64,000 nt of DNA from Chengkuizengella sp. SCS-71B. Lineage in GTDB: Bacteria; Bacillota; Bacilli; Paenibacillales; KCTC-33759. Where the stretch lies: NCBI RefSeq assembly GCF_040100845.1, contig NZ_JAZHSH010000001.1:2588501-2652500 (forward strand). Direction: 5' to 3'. Positions 54,605-63,392 of this stretch are shown here, piece by piece; within the stretch, counting starts at the first letter, position 1; each line of letters starts with the position of its first letter. The position numbers and the translations under genes are program-made. Below the pieces are notes generated by a model. It was not told where the DNA came from. It saw only the letters and a program-made list of their open reading frames with translations, and made no database searches.

Positions 54605-56020
54605 TTACTCACTGTCTAACCATTCGTAATGGAAAGTACCTTCTTTATCAATACGTTTAAAAGTGTGAGCTCCAAAATAATCTCTCTGTGCCTGTAGCAA
54701 GTTCGCAGGTAATCTTTCTGTACGATAACTGTCATAATAAGCTAGCGCAGTTGAAAAACCAGGAACAGGAATTCCATGAGTAACTGCTAAAGAAATTACT
54801 TTTCTCCAAGCATCTTGATAATTTTCTACAATCTCTTTGAAATAAGGATCTAACAATAAATTTTTCAAGGCTGGGTCTCGGTCATATGCATCTTTAATGT
54901 TTTGTAGAAAACCAGCTCGTATAATACAGCCTCCTCTAAAGATCATAGCAATATTACCATATTGTAAATTCCAGTTGTATTCTTCTGAAGCAGCTCTCAT
55001 TTGAGCAAAACCTTGTGCATAAGAACAAATTTTACTTGCATATAAAGCTTTTCTAATCGCTTCAATTAAATCTTGTTTTCCTTCACTTAACTCGACTGCT
55101 TTAGGACCATTTAATACTTTACTAGCTGCTACTCTTTCTTCCTTCATTGCAGAAATAAAACGAGCAAATACAGATTCAGTAATAATGGATAAAGGTACAC
55201 CTAAATCAAGTGCGCTCTGACTTGTCCATTTCCCCGTTCCTTTTTGTCCAGCAGTATCTAAAATAACATCAACTACTGGCTTATTCGTTTCTGAGTCTAC
55301 TTTTGTAAAAATATCTGCTGTAATTTCAATTAAATAACTATCCAGCTCACCTTTATTCCACTCAGAAAAGATTTCATGAATCTCATGAGTTTCTAATTGA
55401 AGCACTTCTTTCATAAGATGATACGCTTCACATATAAGTTGCATATCACCGTATTCGATTCCGTTATGTACCATTTTCACATAATGACCAGCACCATCTG
55501 GTCCGATATATGTACAACATGGATCTCCGTTTACTTTTGCTGATATGGCTGTTAAGACCGGCTCAACTAATTTGTAAGCATCTTCTTGACCACCAGGCAT
55601 AATCGAAGGTCCCTTTAATGCACCTTCTTCACCACCTGAAACGCCAGTACCAATAAAACGAATTCCTGCTTCCTCTAATTGTTTATTTCTTCTTTGTGTA
55701 TCAGGGAAATAAGCATTACCACCATCAATAATAATGTCTCCTTTTGATAGGTACGGTAACAACTGTTGAATTGTATCATCTGTTGGAACACCAGCTTTTA
55801 CCATAATAATAATTTTTCTTGGAACTTCTAATGAGTTAACAAAACTTTCAATCGTATCATAACCTGATACCTTTTTATCTGTATTTTCTTTTAGAAACTC
55901 ATCAGTTTTCTGATATGATCTATTAAATACAGACACAGAAAAACCTCTGCTTTCAATGTTTAAAGCTAAATTTTTTCCCATGACTGCAAGTCCAATCACA
56001 CCGATTTGTTGTTTTGACAT
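54605..56020 (-). CDS. gndA: 6-Phosphogluconate dehydrogenase (NADP+)
   Basis: 471 residues, typical of the long 6PGDH. Decarboxylates 6-phosphogluconate to ribulose 5-phosphate in the oxidative pentose phosphate pathway. Motifs: [74 protein letters not shown], and the C-terminal [21 protein letters not shown] split around residue 430. GGAAGGG is upstream of the ATG. Followed by a terminator. Confidence 0.96.
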   Translation of the reverse strand: MSKQQIGVIGLAVMGKNLALNIESRGFSVSVFNRSYQKTDEFLKENTDKKVSGYDTIESFVNSLEVPRKIIIMVKAGVPTDDTIQQLLPYLSKGDIIIDGGNAYFPDTQRRNKQLEEAGIRFIGTGVSGGEEGALKGPSIMPGGQEDAYKLVEPVLTAISAKVNGDPCCTYIGPDGAGHYVKMVHNGIEYGDMQLICEAYHLMKEVLQLETHEIHEIFSEWNKGELDSYLIEITADIFTKVDSETNKPVVDVILDTAGQKGTGKWTSQSALDLGVPLSIITESVFARFISAMKEERVAASKVLNGPKAVELSEGKQDLIEAIRKALYASKICSYAQGFAQMRAASEEYNWNLQYGNIAMIFRGGCIIRAGFLQNIKDAYDRDPALKNLLLDPYFKEIVENYQDAWRKVISLAVTHGIPVPGFSTALAYYDSYRTERLPANLLQAQRDYFGAHTFKRIDKEGTFHYEWLDSE

Positions 56021-56176
56021 ATGATTTCTTACACCCTTCCATCCAATTTCTAATGTTTATTTTACCTATTTTTAATAAATTCCACAAACCTTCTTTTGTA
56101 AAAAACGCCTGCTAAAGCGAGAATTGTAAAGAAAACTAACTAAGCGAACCTAAATAATTCTTAAATAACAAGTAAT

Positions 56177-56235
56177 TTGCAAGTTAAAAAGGACGATCTA
56201 CACAACATATACAGATCGTCTTTTTTAACTTGCAA
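56177..56235 (-). terminator. Long terminator after the 199-residue unknown gene
   Basis: A 23-bp stem with one G-T pair at its centre: TTGCAAGTTAAAAA and ACGATCT segments pair with AGATCGT and TTTTTAACTTGCAA. The T-run on the minus strand lies inside the stem, giving terminator behaviour. It follows the gene at 56265-56864 by 29 bases. Confidence 0.75.
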
Positions 56236-56264
56236 GCGATTTTAATCCATTGTTCATTATTTAC

Positions 56265-56864
56265 CTAACCTTCCAATAAAATAAATTCATGACTTAAATC
56301 CCTTAATTTTTCCTTACAGATTTTAATTTCATCTTCGCTCCTCCCATTTTTTATAAGCTTATGAAGCATCGTTAATTCTACATCTAATTCATAACGTAAT
56401 ATCGGAATTCTTTCTTCAATCCTAGAAGATTCAAATGCCTGTATAACGGCTTCTAAAGTAATATAAGGATCCTTTTGGTAAAGTACCTTTTGTTCAACTC
56501 CATTAATTTCAACCGTTTTAATAATTTCACCAAACATGATATTTTCAATTAAAATTTGAGTGTCTAAAAATCTTTTTACTATCGCATGTCCTTTAGAGTT
56601 CTCTATCATTTTTTCCAATAGTTCAGTTAACCTTCTATCAGTGATTGAGTAATTCCCTATCATCTTGAAACGTTCTTTCATTCGTTCAAATTTTAATTTT
56701 AAAAGTTTTTTTCCTAAACGAATAGAAATAATAAAATACTTATCATTTTCATTCCAATATAATGAATAACCTTCTTCAATCAAATTGGTTATAAAATTCT
56801 GAATAAGCTGACGGTCAAAGCGCAACTCAAGATTGCAATATTCCACTTCATAACTTTGCTTCAC
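56265..56864 (-). CDS. Protein of unknown function (199 residues)
   Basis: I do not recognise this gene. The protein is soluble and charged, without signal peptide or membrane helices. Segments such as RFDRQLIQNFITNLIEEGYS, WNENDKYFIISIRLGKKLLK and YELDVELTMLHKLIKNGR predict an alpha/beta N-terminal part and a helical C-terminus. The GTG at 56864 was chosen as AGGAGG lies seven bases upstream; an in-frame ATG five codons earlier contains that site. It stands alone between gnd and the Lnr-like exporter genes, with its own long terminator. Confidence 0.7.
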   Translation of the reverse strand: MKQSYEVEYCNLELRFDRQLIQNFITNLIEEGYSLYWNENDKYFIISIRLGKKLLKLKFERMKERFKMIGNYSITDRRLTELLEKMIENSKGHAIVKRFLDTQILIENIMFGEIIKTVEINGVEQKVLYQKDPYITLEAVIQAFESSRIEERIPILRYELDVELTMLHKLIKNGRSEDEIKICKEKLRDLSHEFILLEG

Positions 56865-56990
56865 GGCAATCCTCCTCATCTTTACAATATCGTTGTGTAA
56901 TTAACAGAAATTTCTGAAATTTTCTTGTTACTTATATTATACTGAATTATATGTTTTCGCAACTTGGTTTAATGTTTAAAAACAAAAAAA

Positions 56991-57011
56991 AGGGCACCCC
57001 TTGGTGGCCCT
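56991..57011 (-). terminator. Terminator of the Lnr-like exporter operon
   Basis: AGGGCCACC and GGTGCCCT pair (one bulge) with a short loop, followed on the minus strand by TTTTTTTTGTTTTT. It lies about 90 bases after the last permease gene. Confidence 0.75.
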
Positions 57012-57097
57012 AATTATTTCATAAATATAAAAAAATGTTTAAAGTGTTAATTATATAGACTAGCAGATAAATCATCATATGCTATGCCACTTTTTTA

Positions 57098-58243
57098 TTA
57101 TGTTTCTACTGGTTTAAAGACTGCAGAACCAAATCCAATTAATATCACAGCAAATAAAAATAGTACTAAGAAATGCATGCTTACATCAGATAAGCTCTGA
57201 CCCATTGCCATTTTTTCAACCGCTTCAATAGTCCATTTCTGCGGAACGATATTTGCTAATTTTTGCATGAAATCCGGCATGATTTCAATTGGCCAGAAGC
57301 AACCCCCAATCATACAAGTCGGCACAACAATTAAAGGAGTAATATTACTTAATATTTTAATATTATTTACAGTACTAGCTATGGCAGTAGCTATTCCCAT
57401 AGAAGCCAACATGAAAAATAATAATATAAGCAATAACTTGCCAAAAGAAACACCATATTCAAAACCCACTATATATTTCGTAAACATTAGCAAAAATATA
57501 ACTTGTAAACTTCCGATTAGAAAGCTTCCTAAAAAATGTCCAAGTACAATTTCATAACGTTGAATGGGGGCTGCATATATTCTCATCATCGTTTGATTCG
57601 CACGATCTTCCAATATTAAAGTAACAGAACTTACTATCAAACCCATTAGAAACATAATCATAAATCCTAAAATTGAATTAAGACCTGGTTTAACATTTTC
57701 ATTAAATTTAGTATAAACAGCACTCACTTGATTTTTATTAACTTGTTCCATCAATGATTCCATTGCAGGCTGTATTGATACCCCATTGCCATCTATTTGT
57801 TTTAACTGTTTGATAGATTGAGCAAACTGATTTATTCGAAGGTCCAGCCTTTGTTTTAGTGCAAAACTCTCCGCATTTTGATTGAGCTGATATAAGGTCA
57901 CATTGATGCTTTTTCCATTAAATAAGTTTTGAGTAAAATCTTTATGAATCGCTATTGCATAGTTAGCTTTACCATCAGCAACCCACTCCTTCACTTCTTC
58001 AACATCTTGTGCAGCTAATATTTCATATTCACTGAAGGAAGATAAATTATGAATCAGCTCTTCACCTAATAACCCTCCATCTAAATTTAAATAAGCTATT
58101 GTATAGTTTTCGGTATAGTCTCTATCAAAGATAAAAATAATCACAGTCATAACAATGACAGGAATCAGAATGATGGTAAGGAATCCTTTTATTGTGCCTA
58201 TCATTCTTTTCAGCATATTCAGAGCAATAATCACACTATTCAT
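57098..58243 (-). CDS. ABC-2 type permease (LnrN-like)
   Basis: 381 residues: one N-terminal helix, a large extracytoplasmic domain (about residues 35-180), then five C-terminal helices (GFMIMFLMGLIVSSVTLILE, IFLLMFTKYIVGF, MIGGCFWPIEIMP). This is the ABC2_membrane_3 architecture of drug-efflux permeases such as LnrM/LnrN of B. subtilis. It overlaps the previous permease by 8 bases. The gene order ATPase, permease, permease with a divergent two-component system is that of the linearmycin resistance locus. The substrate is inference. Confidence 0.8.
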   Translation of the reverse strand: MNSVIIALNMLKRMIGTIKGFLTIILIPVIVMTVIIFIFDRDYTENYTIAYLNLDGGLLGEELIHNLSSFSEYEILAAQDVEEVKEWVADGKANYAIAIHKDFTQNLFNGKSINVTLYQLNQNAESFALKQRLDLRINQFAQSIKQLKQIDGNGVSIQPAMESLMEQVNKNQVSAVYTKFNENVKPGLNSILGFMIMFLMGLIVSSVTLILEDRANQTMMRIYAAPIQRYEIVLGHFLGSFLIGSLQVIFLLMFTKYIVGFEYGVSFGKLLLILLFFMLASMGIATAIASTVNNIKILSNITPLIVVPTCMIGGCFWPIEIMPDFMQKLANIVPQKWTIEAVEKMAMGQSLSDVSMHFLVLFLFAVILIGFGSAVFKPVET

Positions 58244-59420
58244 GATATCCCACCTTCCAATAGAGTAGACCAGCTGATAAAGCTAAGACTAAGCTGGTAC
58301 TTCCAATTACCCCCATGTTTTTTATAATCATCGTTGAATCACTTTCTATCATTAAATGAATTAAAGTATTGGATGACCAATAATTAATGGAAAACTTCCC
58401 TAACGTATTCAAAAATTCACCTAAATTAGGAATCATGCCTCCACTTAAAAATGTCATGACAAAAATTAAAGCTTGATATGTTGCTATGATTGATTTAGAT
58501 GATCGTAAAAATGAGGTTAAAATAACTCCAAGACTAGTAGAAGATACAATCGTTAAAATGATCACACCAAATATCATAATATAATTATCACCCCAATCTA
58601 CCCCATAAACAAAAGTAGAAAAAGATAAAATAACCATCGCTTGTATTAAAGAAAATATCCCCACACCTAACAGCTTCCCGATAATAATTGTATTTGAATG
58701 TAATGGAATCGAATTAAGCCTAAGCAAAGTAAACGTCTCTTTTTCTTCAGCTAAACTTATAGCAGCAGCCATACCTGAAAACAATAAAAACATCACTAAC
58801 ATGGTTACTGCATAATATTGAATCGCTGAAGTCTTACTTTCATTTTTTTGTAAGCTACCTATTTCTACATAATTTGAAAATTGGAAATGTTTATTTTGAT
58901 CAGTAAATAAAGGTTTTTCTAACGTTTCTGGCCCCAATACAAAAACTCTAGCTTGCATTTCATTCACTTGGCTTAAGAACGATTCAAAGATCGTTCTAGC
59001 AACTAAATTTTTTTCAATAAACTCCCCTTCGATAAATTCCCATCCAGTAATCCTTGCACTCATGACAGAATCACTAAAATCATCCGGCACTACTATTCCA
59101 TAGTCTATTTCTTTACTTTCATATTTTTCAAAGAGTTCTTCTCTTGATTTCACTAGTTTTACTGAGACATAAGATTGTATATCCGGTGAAGACAGAAAAT
59201 CTGAGATTATTTGCTTAAAAACCCCCTGATCTTCATTTAAAACAGCGACCTTCACTGTCTCCAACTTTTGATTCTCACCAGAGGTTTGAAACACACCTGA
59301 AAGTGCAGTACCCAAAATTAGAATTAATAATAATGGCAAGCCAAGCATGTTGAGTAAAATGGAGCGCATTCTAAAAAAACGGATAAGCTCATAACGAGCT
59401 ATTGTAAATATATTCTTCAT
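58236..59420 (-). CDS. ABC-2 type permease (LnrM-like)
   Basis: 394 residues with the same topology: helix near residues 18-42 (SILLNMLGLPLLLILILGTA), a large outer domain (about 45-205), and five C-terminal helices beginning with YYAVTMLVMFLLFSGMAAAI. GGAGGAG lies seven bases before the ATG. It starts 11 bases after the ATPase gene and overlaps the next permease, so the three are one transcription unit. Confidence 0.82.
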   Translation of the reverse strand: MKNIFTIARYELIRFFRMRSILLNMLGLPLLLILILGTALSGVFQTSGENQKLETVKVAVLNEDQGVFKQIISDFLSSPDIQSYVSVKLVKSREELFEKYESKEIDYGIVVPDDFSDSVMSARITGWEFIEGEFIEKNLVARTIFESFLSQVNEMQARVFVLGPETLEKPLFTDQNKHFQFSNYVEIGSLQKNESKTSAIQYYAVTMLVMFLLFSGMAAAISLAEEKETFTLLRLNSIPLHSNTIIIGKLLGVGIFSLIQAMVILSFSTFVYGVDWGDNYIMIFGVIILTIVSSTSLGVILTSFLRSSKSIIATYQALIFVMTFLSGGMIPNLGEFLNTLGKFSINYWSSNTLIHLMIESDSTMIIKNMGVIGSTSLVLALSAGLLYWKVGYHE

Positions 59421-59431
59421 GCTAACTCCTC

Positions 59432-60367
59432 CTAATCTCTTAATGTACGACCTGTTAGGGATAAAAATAACGACTCTAAATTAGGCTCTTCCCTTTTCAA
59501 AGTTTGGATTTTCACATCGTGTTTGGATAAGATGAAAAAAATATCTTGCAAGTATATTTGTGAAGAATTTATAAATATTTCTATCGACTGCTCTGTTGCG
59601 GTAACTTCTTTTGTATGAGGATGTGCATCTAATTCTAAAATGACTTCACTTGGAATATGATCCACATTCAGTGTTATCTTTTCATCCTGTTTATTTTGAT
59701 CTTTTAATTCTTGTACTGAACCTAAAGCAATCAATCGACCAGAATCTATGATCCCTACTCTCGTGCAAATGGTTTCAATTTCTTCCATGTAGTGACTTGT
59801 ATAAATAATTGTAGAACCCATTTCATTTAATTTTTTTACAGATTCTAAAATGTGGTTGCGGGATTGAGGGTCAATCCCTACTGTAGGTTCATCCATGATA
59901 ATTAACTTTGGTTGGTGAACTATAGCACACGCAATGTTTAATCGGCGTTTCATCCCTCCTGAAAATTTTTCAGGCCTTTCATTTTGTCGTTCAGTTAATC
60001 CAACGAATTGTAAAGCTTCATCCACTTTCTTTTTTAGATCTTTGCCGCGCAAACCATATAATTTTCCAAAAAAAAGTATATTTTCTCGTGCGCTTAAGTT
60101 CTCATATATAGCTAATTCCTGAGGAACTAAACCGAGTCTTTTTTTAACTTCAATTGGATTCGAATTCACAGAAATACCATCTACAAATATTTGACCTTGA
60201 TCTATTTTTAATAACCCACAGATCATTTTTATCGCAGAGCTTTTACCCGCCCCATTTGGTCCGAGTAATCCAAATATTTCGTGTTTATCAACTTTAAAGC
60301 TTAGATGGTCTACTGAAATCAAATCATCATAACGCTTCACCACTTTTTCGCATTGAATAAAAGTCAT
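59432..60367 (-). CDS. ABC transporter ATPase (LnrL-like, drug exporter type)
   Basis: 311 residues: Walker A GLLGPNGAGKSSAIKMI, Q-loop region LGLVPQELAIYENLSAREN, signature KFSGGMKRRLNIACA, Walker B LIIMDEPTVGIDP, and a DUF4162-like C-terminal part (LILE and EEPNLESLFLSLTGR). Powers efflux by the two permeases that follow. AAAGGAG lies before the ATG. First gene of the operon, divergent from the sensor kinase gene with 202 bases between. Confidence 0.88.
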   Translation of the reverse strand: MTFIQCEKVVKRYDDLISVDHLSFKVDKHEIFGLLGPNGAGKSSAIKMICGLLKIDQGQIFVDGISVNSNPIEVKKRLGLVPQELAIYENLSARENILFFGKLYGLRGKDLKKKVDEALQFVGLTERQNERPEKFSGGMKRRLNIACAIVHQPKLIIMDEPTVGIDPQSRNHILESVKKLNEMGSTIIYTSHYMEEIETICTRVGIIDSGRLIALGSVQELKDQNKQDEKITLNVDHIPSEVILELDAHPHTKEVTATEQSIEIFINSSQIYLQDIFFILSKHDVKIQTLKREEPNLESLFLSLTGRTLRD

Positions 60368-60427
60368 TTTTGTTCAACTCCTTTACCCTATAGTAGCTTA
60401 TTCCAAATAAATCCACATCTAGATCAA

Positions 60428-60446
60428 GTCATATATTCTTCATGAC
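60428..60446. promoter_or_regulatory. Inverted repeat in the exporter/kinase intergenic region
   Basis: GTCAT and ATGAC are inverted around nine bases (GTCAT-N9-ATGAC), lying 61 bases upstream of the exporter ATPase start codon. It is a candidate site for the adjacent NarL-type response regulator. Only the symmetry is seen. Confidence 0.3.
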
Positions 60447-60486
60447 AAAAGTCACTTTCCTTATTTCACCTAATAAATATGTTCTA

Positions 60487-60495
60487 TGTTATAAT
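60487..60495 (+). promoter_or_regulatory. Extended -10 promoter of the sensor kinase gene
   Basis: TGTTATAAT is a perfect extended -10 element, about 75 bases upstream of the kinase start codon; no good -35 hexamer is present at the usual distance. Confidence 0.45.
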
Positions 60496-60569
60496 TTCAT
60501 CAAAGTTACATATTGAAGGAATGATGAATCAGCTTAATTTTAAATTTTTATGTTAAGAGGTTATGTACT

Positions 60570-61730
60570 TTGAAATATCAACTTTCATGGTTTCAATATT
60601 TGTTTATCATTATCACGGCACTGGGTACCTTATTTCTAAACATTGAAATTGATGCACCCACATTTACTTTGTTCATTTTATTACTTATTTTAATAAGTCA
60701 AGCAAAAAACCATTACATCTCAACTAAACTATTTCCTTGGTTTATTTTAATAGAAACAGGATATATTTATTGGCTTAACAGCCAATTTCAAGGTTTCTTA
60801 TTCATTCTTTTTTTTATTACTATATCTTCAATCTTCCAACTTAAATCTAAACTACAGTGGTTTCTTATCATAGGTCAATGGCTATTATTAAACTATTTAT
60901 TATTTCAACAATACCCTGATCTTCTCCTTGTAATAAATCTATTATATGTAATGACATTACTGCTGCATTGGAACATTCATTCATTAACATATAAACAAAA
61001 AGATATGACATATCTATATGATCAATTGAGAGGAAAACACTATGAATTAGAGGAAGCTAGGAAAAGAGTTAAGGAATATGCTTCTGAAATAGAAAATATG
61101 GCACAAATAGAAGAGAGAAATCGGATATCCAAAGAAATTCATGACGATCTCGGACATCAATTGATTCGTGTAAAAATGATGATGGAAGCCGCTTTGCCGC
61201 TCGTTCAAGATCAACCCAAAAAGAGCATGAATCTACTTGAACAAATAAAAGACCAGCTTTCGTATAATATGGAAACATTACGTAAAACGGTCCGAAATTT
61301 GAAACCAGACGATCATAGAATTCATCAATATTCTTTAAATCATTTAATTGAACAGTTTGCGAAAAGCTGTAACATACATATTCAATATGATGTGAGGGGG
61401 CTTCCTTACCCACTATATCCAAGTGCAGAGTTAACATTGTATAAAAATGTACAAGAAGCAATGACAAATGCAGTGAAACATGCTCATGCAACTGAAGTAA
61501 AAATTGTATTGGAATTCCACCCTCATTTTATTGAATTTATCATTAGTAATAATGGGGAGATGCCTGATAAAAAGTTAAGAAAAGGACTTGGTTTAAGAGG
61601 GATGGAAGAAAGAATCGAAATATTAGGTGGAGAAATGTCTTTTGAATCCTCTAATTCATTTAAAGTAAAAATGAGACTCCCTCGGAAAAATATTGAGGTT
61701 CAACAAACAAATGAACGGAGTGAATTGTAA
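60570..61730 (+). CDS. Sensor histidine kinase (LnrJ/DesK-like)
   Basis: 386 residues. The first 140 residues form about five or six membrane helices without a large outer domain, typical of intramembrane-sensing kinases. A short coiled coil (residues about 150-180) leads to the HisKA_3 phosphoacceptor EERNRISKEIHDDLGHQLI, then an ATPase domain with NVQEAMTNAVKHAHAT and GLGLRGMEER. The TTG start has AAGAGG nine bases upstream. One base separates its stop codon from the response regulator start. It probably senses the membrane-acting compound exported by the adjacent transporter. Confidence 0.88.
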   Translation: MKYQLSWFQYLFIIITALGTLFLNIEIDAPTFTLFILLLILISQAKNHYISTKLFPWFILIETGYIYWLNSQFQGFLFILFFITISSIFQLKSKLQWFLIIGQWLLLNYLLFQQYPDLLLVINLLYVMTLLLHWNIHSLTYKQKDMTYLYDQLRGKHYELEEARKRVKEYASEIENMAQIEERNRISKEIHDDLGHQLIRVKMMMEAALPLVQDQPKKSMNLLEQIKDQLSYNMETLRKTVRNLKPDDHRIHQYSLNHLIEQFAKSCNIHIQYDVRGLPYPLYPSAELTLYKNVQEAMTNAVKHAHATEVKIVLEFHPHFIEFIISNNGEMPDKKLRKGLGLRGMEERIEILGGEMSFESSNSFKVKMRLPRKNIEVQQTNERSEL

Positions 61731-61731
61731 C

Positions 61732-62385
61732 ATGATCCATCTATTAATCGTTGATGATGATCCCTTTATAAGAGAGAGTCTGCAAATCATTTTTGAAAAT
61801 TATGCAAAAAACGAGATTAAGGTTTTGGGCACATGTTCAAATGGAAAAGAAGCTTTAGCTTTTATGAATCAAAATCCTGAAGTTAACGTTGTATTAATGG
61901 ATGTTAGAATGCCTGTTTGTGATGGTGTTGAAGGAACTAAAATCATTAAACAAAAATTCTCTAATGTAGCTGTACTCATATTAACTACATTTGACGACGA
62001 TGAATACATCATTGAAGCGCTAAAAAATGGGGCAAATGGTTATATGTTAAAAAATATTCCACCTAAACAAATTATTGAAGGTATAAAATCCGTAATGCAA
62101 GGTAACCTTCTCATCCACCCCAATATTGCAAAAAAACTAACTGGTTTTTTACAACATAAACCTAACCCTGTTCCAAGAGATAAACTTTTGGAGTCGTATC
62201 AATTGTCAAAAACCGAACAAAAAATAATAGAACAAATCTCTGAAGGTTTATCAAATAAAGAAATTGCAGAAGTATTATTTTTAAGTGAGGGCACAATCAA
62301 AAATTACATTACTACGATATTGGGAAAGCTCTCATTAAGAGATCGAACACAAATTGCTATTTTTTATTTGAAAAATAGAGGTTAA
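61732..62385 (+). CDS. NarL/FixJ family response regulator (LnrK-like)
   Basis: 217 residues: receiver domain with acidic pair LLIVDDDPF, phosphoacceptor Asp in VLMDVRMPVCDG, and Lys in NGYMLKNIPP, followed by a LuxR-type helix-turn-helix (LSKTEQKIIEQISEGLSNKE and SEGTIKNYITTILGKL). The ATG at 61732 is 12 bases after GGAGTG; the upstream in-frame extension overlaps the kinase gene. The pair should control the divergent exporter operon. Confidence 0.92.
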   Translation: MIHLLIVDDDPFIRESLQIIFENYAKNEIKVLGTCSNGKEALAFMNQNPEVNVVLMDVRMPVCDGVEGTKIIKQKFSNVAVLILTTFDDDEYIIEALKNGANGYMLKNIPPKQIIEGIKSVMQGNLLIHPNIAKKLTGFLQHKPNPVPRDKLLESYQLSKTEQKIIEQISEGLSNKEIAEVLFLSEGTIKNYITTILGKLSLRDRTQIAIFYLKNRG

Positions 62386-62522
62386 TTAGTTAAATTCATT
62401 AAACATATGTTTTGAAATGTATGTTAATACTTGATAAGAAAACTTGTCCCAAATCTTCAAATACGATATATTTACTTGAAAGCTACTAACTACAATATAA
62501 TTGAAAAATCGGGAGGTTTATA

Positions 62523-63134
62523 ATGTCATTTCAAGGGTTCAAAAAACATGATTTTGATACATTTAATATAGAAGGTCTTGACGCAAGGATGGAGGCAATA
62601 AAAGAAAGAATTCAACCGAAATTCAAGGTAATTGGAGACGAATTAACTGGCGATCTTTCTACAATGATCGGAAATGAAATGTTTTTACATATAGCGAAGC
62701 ATGCACGACGTAGCGTCAATGCACCAAATGATACTTGGCTGGCGATAGCGGCGAATAAACGGGGTTATAAAAAACACCCTCATTTTCAAGTTGGCTTGTT
62801 TGACTCTCATGTTTTCATTTGGCTTGCGTTCATATATGAATTACCGAATAAATCGGATATAGCAAAGGTTTTCTTAAACAATATTGAATCAATCAATAAC
62901 TTACCAAAAGACTTCGTCATATCCCAAGATCATATGAAAAAAGAAGCGCATAAAATAGATGAAATGGATATCGTAAAATCACTTGAACGTTTCCGTGACA
63001 TAAAGAAATCCGAATTTTTAATAGGGCGTCATATTTCTGCAACAGACCCTATCCTGAAAGACGGAACAAAATTCATGGATTATGTAAGGAAAACTTTCGA
63101 AACACTTGTTCCATTATACTTGCTTTCGTATTAA
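62523..63134 (+). CDS. yktB: YktB family protein (UPF0637, DUF1054)
   Basis: 203 residues with the YktB pattern: FDTFNIEGLDARMEAIKERI, HIAKHARRSVNAPNDTW, QVGLFDSHVFIWLAFIYE. Members are conserved in Bacillales; structures exist but function is unknown. GGGAGG lies eight bases before the ATG. The stop codon TAA is completed by the first base of R2 copy C; the protein length is close to other family members, so little seems to have been lost. Confidence 0.87.
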   Translation: MSFQGFKKHDFDTFNIEGLDARMEAIKERIQPKFKVIGDELTGDLSTMIGNEMFLHIAKHARRSVNAPNDTWLAIAANKRGYKKHPHFQVGLFDSHVFIWLAFIYELPNKSDIAKVFLNNIESINNLPKDFVISQDHMKKEAHKIDEMDIVKSLERFRDIKKSEFLIGRHISATDPILKDGTKFMDYVRKTFETLVPLYLLSY

Positions 63135-63236
63135 GTGAACTCGTTTAAGCAAAGCTTAAACATCGAAAAATCAGATGGGGACTCTACTCCACCTGATTAG
63201 GGAGAAACCCACCTATAGAGGTGGGCATCTTAACGC
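63134..63236 (+). repeat. R2 repeat, copy C
   Basis: Begins AGTGAACTCGTTTAAGC at the last base of the yktB stop codon. Three hairpins in series: GTTTAAGC..GCTTAAAC (63142-63161 region); ATCAGATGGGG..CTCCACCTGAT; and CCCACCTATAGAGGTGGG (63208-63225), followed by CATCTTAACGC. It aligns end to end with copy A on the other strand. Confidence 0.8.
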
Positions 63237-63389
63237 TTTTTACCATTATTTAAAACTATCTTTGAATGGATTACACTCTGTATAATTACAAGAGTTGAAT
63301 ACCAAAAACAACATTGGTTAGATGATGGAGTTCCTATATATCCGACAACAACGGATAAACTTCATATAGGAAATAAATGGGGATGGTAA
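63234..63389 (+). pseudogene. Orphan C-terminal coding fragment after R2 copy C
   Basis: From just inside the right end of R2 copy C the frame is open for 51 codons to the TAA at 63387-63389, with protein-like composition (VEYQKQHWLDDGVPIYPTTT then KLHIGNKWGW) but no usable start codon. The next gene starts four bases after it, a typical operon spacing. It looks like the tail of a gene whose 5' part was removed or interrupted at the repeat. I do not recognise the family. Confidence 0.4.
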
Positions 63390-63392
63390 AAA

